NCBI GenBank assembly: GCA_049293015.1
Contig: JBATSB010000125.1
Coordinates: 1-6,515, forward strand
Reading direction: 5' to 3'
Length of the DNA stretch: 6,515 bases
Origin: UBA2330 sp049293015
GTDB lineage: Bacteria; Bacteroidota; Ignavibacteria; Tepidaquicellales; Tepidaquicellaceae
Below, piece by piece: positions 6,413 to 6,515 of this stretch. The first letter of the stretch is position 1; each line of letters starts with the position of its first letter. The notes below the pieces were generated by a model, which was not told where the DNA came from, did no database searches, and was given only the letters and a program-made list of their open reading frames with translations. A program made the translations under genes and the position numbers.

Positions 6413-6499
6413 AAATTAGATAAGTTACATCCTCCAAGGCCGTTCAACCCCAAATTTTGAACGGTGAAAGGAGAGGGGAGGATGTAACTTATTTAATTT
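6413..6499. repeat. Nested inverted repeat / long stem-loop, 87 bp
   Basis: The left arm 6413-6435 (core TAAGTTACATCCTCC) is complementary to the right arm 6477-6499 (core GGAGGATGTAACTTA) over 23 bp, the only irregularity being a G-U wobble at 6419/6493. Within the 41-nt interior, CCGTTCAA (6440-6447) pairs with TTGAACGG (6457-6464) around a nine-base loop beginning CCCC. A purine tract, AAAGGAGAGG, fills 6467-6476. The core is much richer in G and C than the surrounding 600 bp. Candidates are a structured non-coding RNA, a miniature palindromic mobile element, or a very long terminator, since TTATTTAATTTTT follows on the plus strand. The sequence matches no family I recognise, and the window ends 16 bases later. 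Confidence 0.8.
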
Positions 6500-6515
6500 T
6501 TACAAAATCTTTCCT

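Noticed and set aside
6424..6488. Integron attC site in the palindrome at the right end
   Set aside because: The outer arms begin GTTACAT and end ATGTAAC, the opposite order to attC cores (RYYYAAC at one end, GTTRRRY at the other). The near-perfect pairing also lacks the unpaired bases attC sites need.
6413..6499. CRISPR repeat or retron RNA
   Set aside because: Only one copy of the palindrome is present with no spacer-repeat periodicity, and no reverse transcriptase or cas gene is in the window.

Overview
The window is a strongly AT-rich bacterial chromosomal segment. It holds four complete protein-coding genes, one truncated gene at the left edge, and about 0.8 kb of almost gene-free DNA at the right edge. 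Three features point to the Fibrobacteres-Chlorobi-Bacteroidetes (FCB) superphylum. The first large protein ends in a type IX secretion sorting domain with the NYPNPFNPST motif. Most starts lack a Shine-Dalgarno sequence. The yqgE gene has a good match to the unusual Bacteroidetes promoter. The exact form of the sorting domain is most typical of Ignavibacteriota-like members, but that placement is inference.

Layout from left to right. A minus-strand gene for an exported protein, with a signal peptide and then a Ycf48/BNR-like propeller segment, runs off the left edge (1-179). A 246-bp divergent intergenic region with direct repeats of a GATTA-containing motif separates it from a plus-strand gene (426-2894). 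That gene encodes an 822-residue secreted protein: signal peptide, TolB/PD40-type beta-propeller resembling the hydrazine synthase alpha-subunit (HzsA) related family, one c-type haem motif (CVGCH), a discoidin-like domain and a type IX sorting domain. Next is yqgE (3001-3573), whose Bacteroidetes-type promoter sits so close to the ATG that the mRNA may be leaderless. It converges, with a 9-bp gap, on a minus-strand RmlD-like NAD(P)-dependent sugar-nucleotide reductase gene (3583-4473). After a divergent, very AT-rich spacer comes a plus-strand gene (4659-5735) for an exported thioredoxin-fold protein (WCKWC active site) with a TPR-like C-terminal half. It has the only clear Shine-Dalgarno sequence before a complete gene here and ends at a convincing intrinsic terminator (5779-5808).

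From about 5811 to 6412 I find no gene. The far right holds the most striking non-coding signal: a nested inverted repeat (6413-6499) with a 23-bp outer stem and an 8-bp inner hairpin, GC-rich in its core. It could be a structured RNA, a small palindromic mobile element or an unusually long terminator.

The genes do not form one obvious pathway. Three of the five encode exported proteins. The thioredoxin-like protein could in principle serve thiol chemistry in the periplasm, where the haem protein is expected to mature, but nothing in the sequence ties them together beyond proximity. I see no clear defence system, CRISPR array, tRNA or rRNA in the window.
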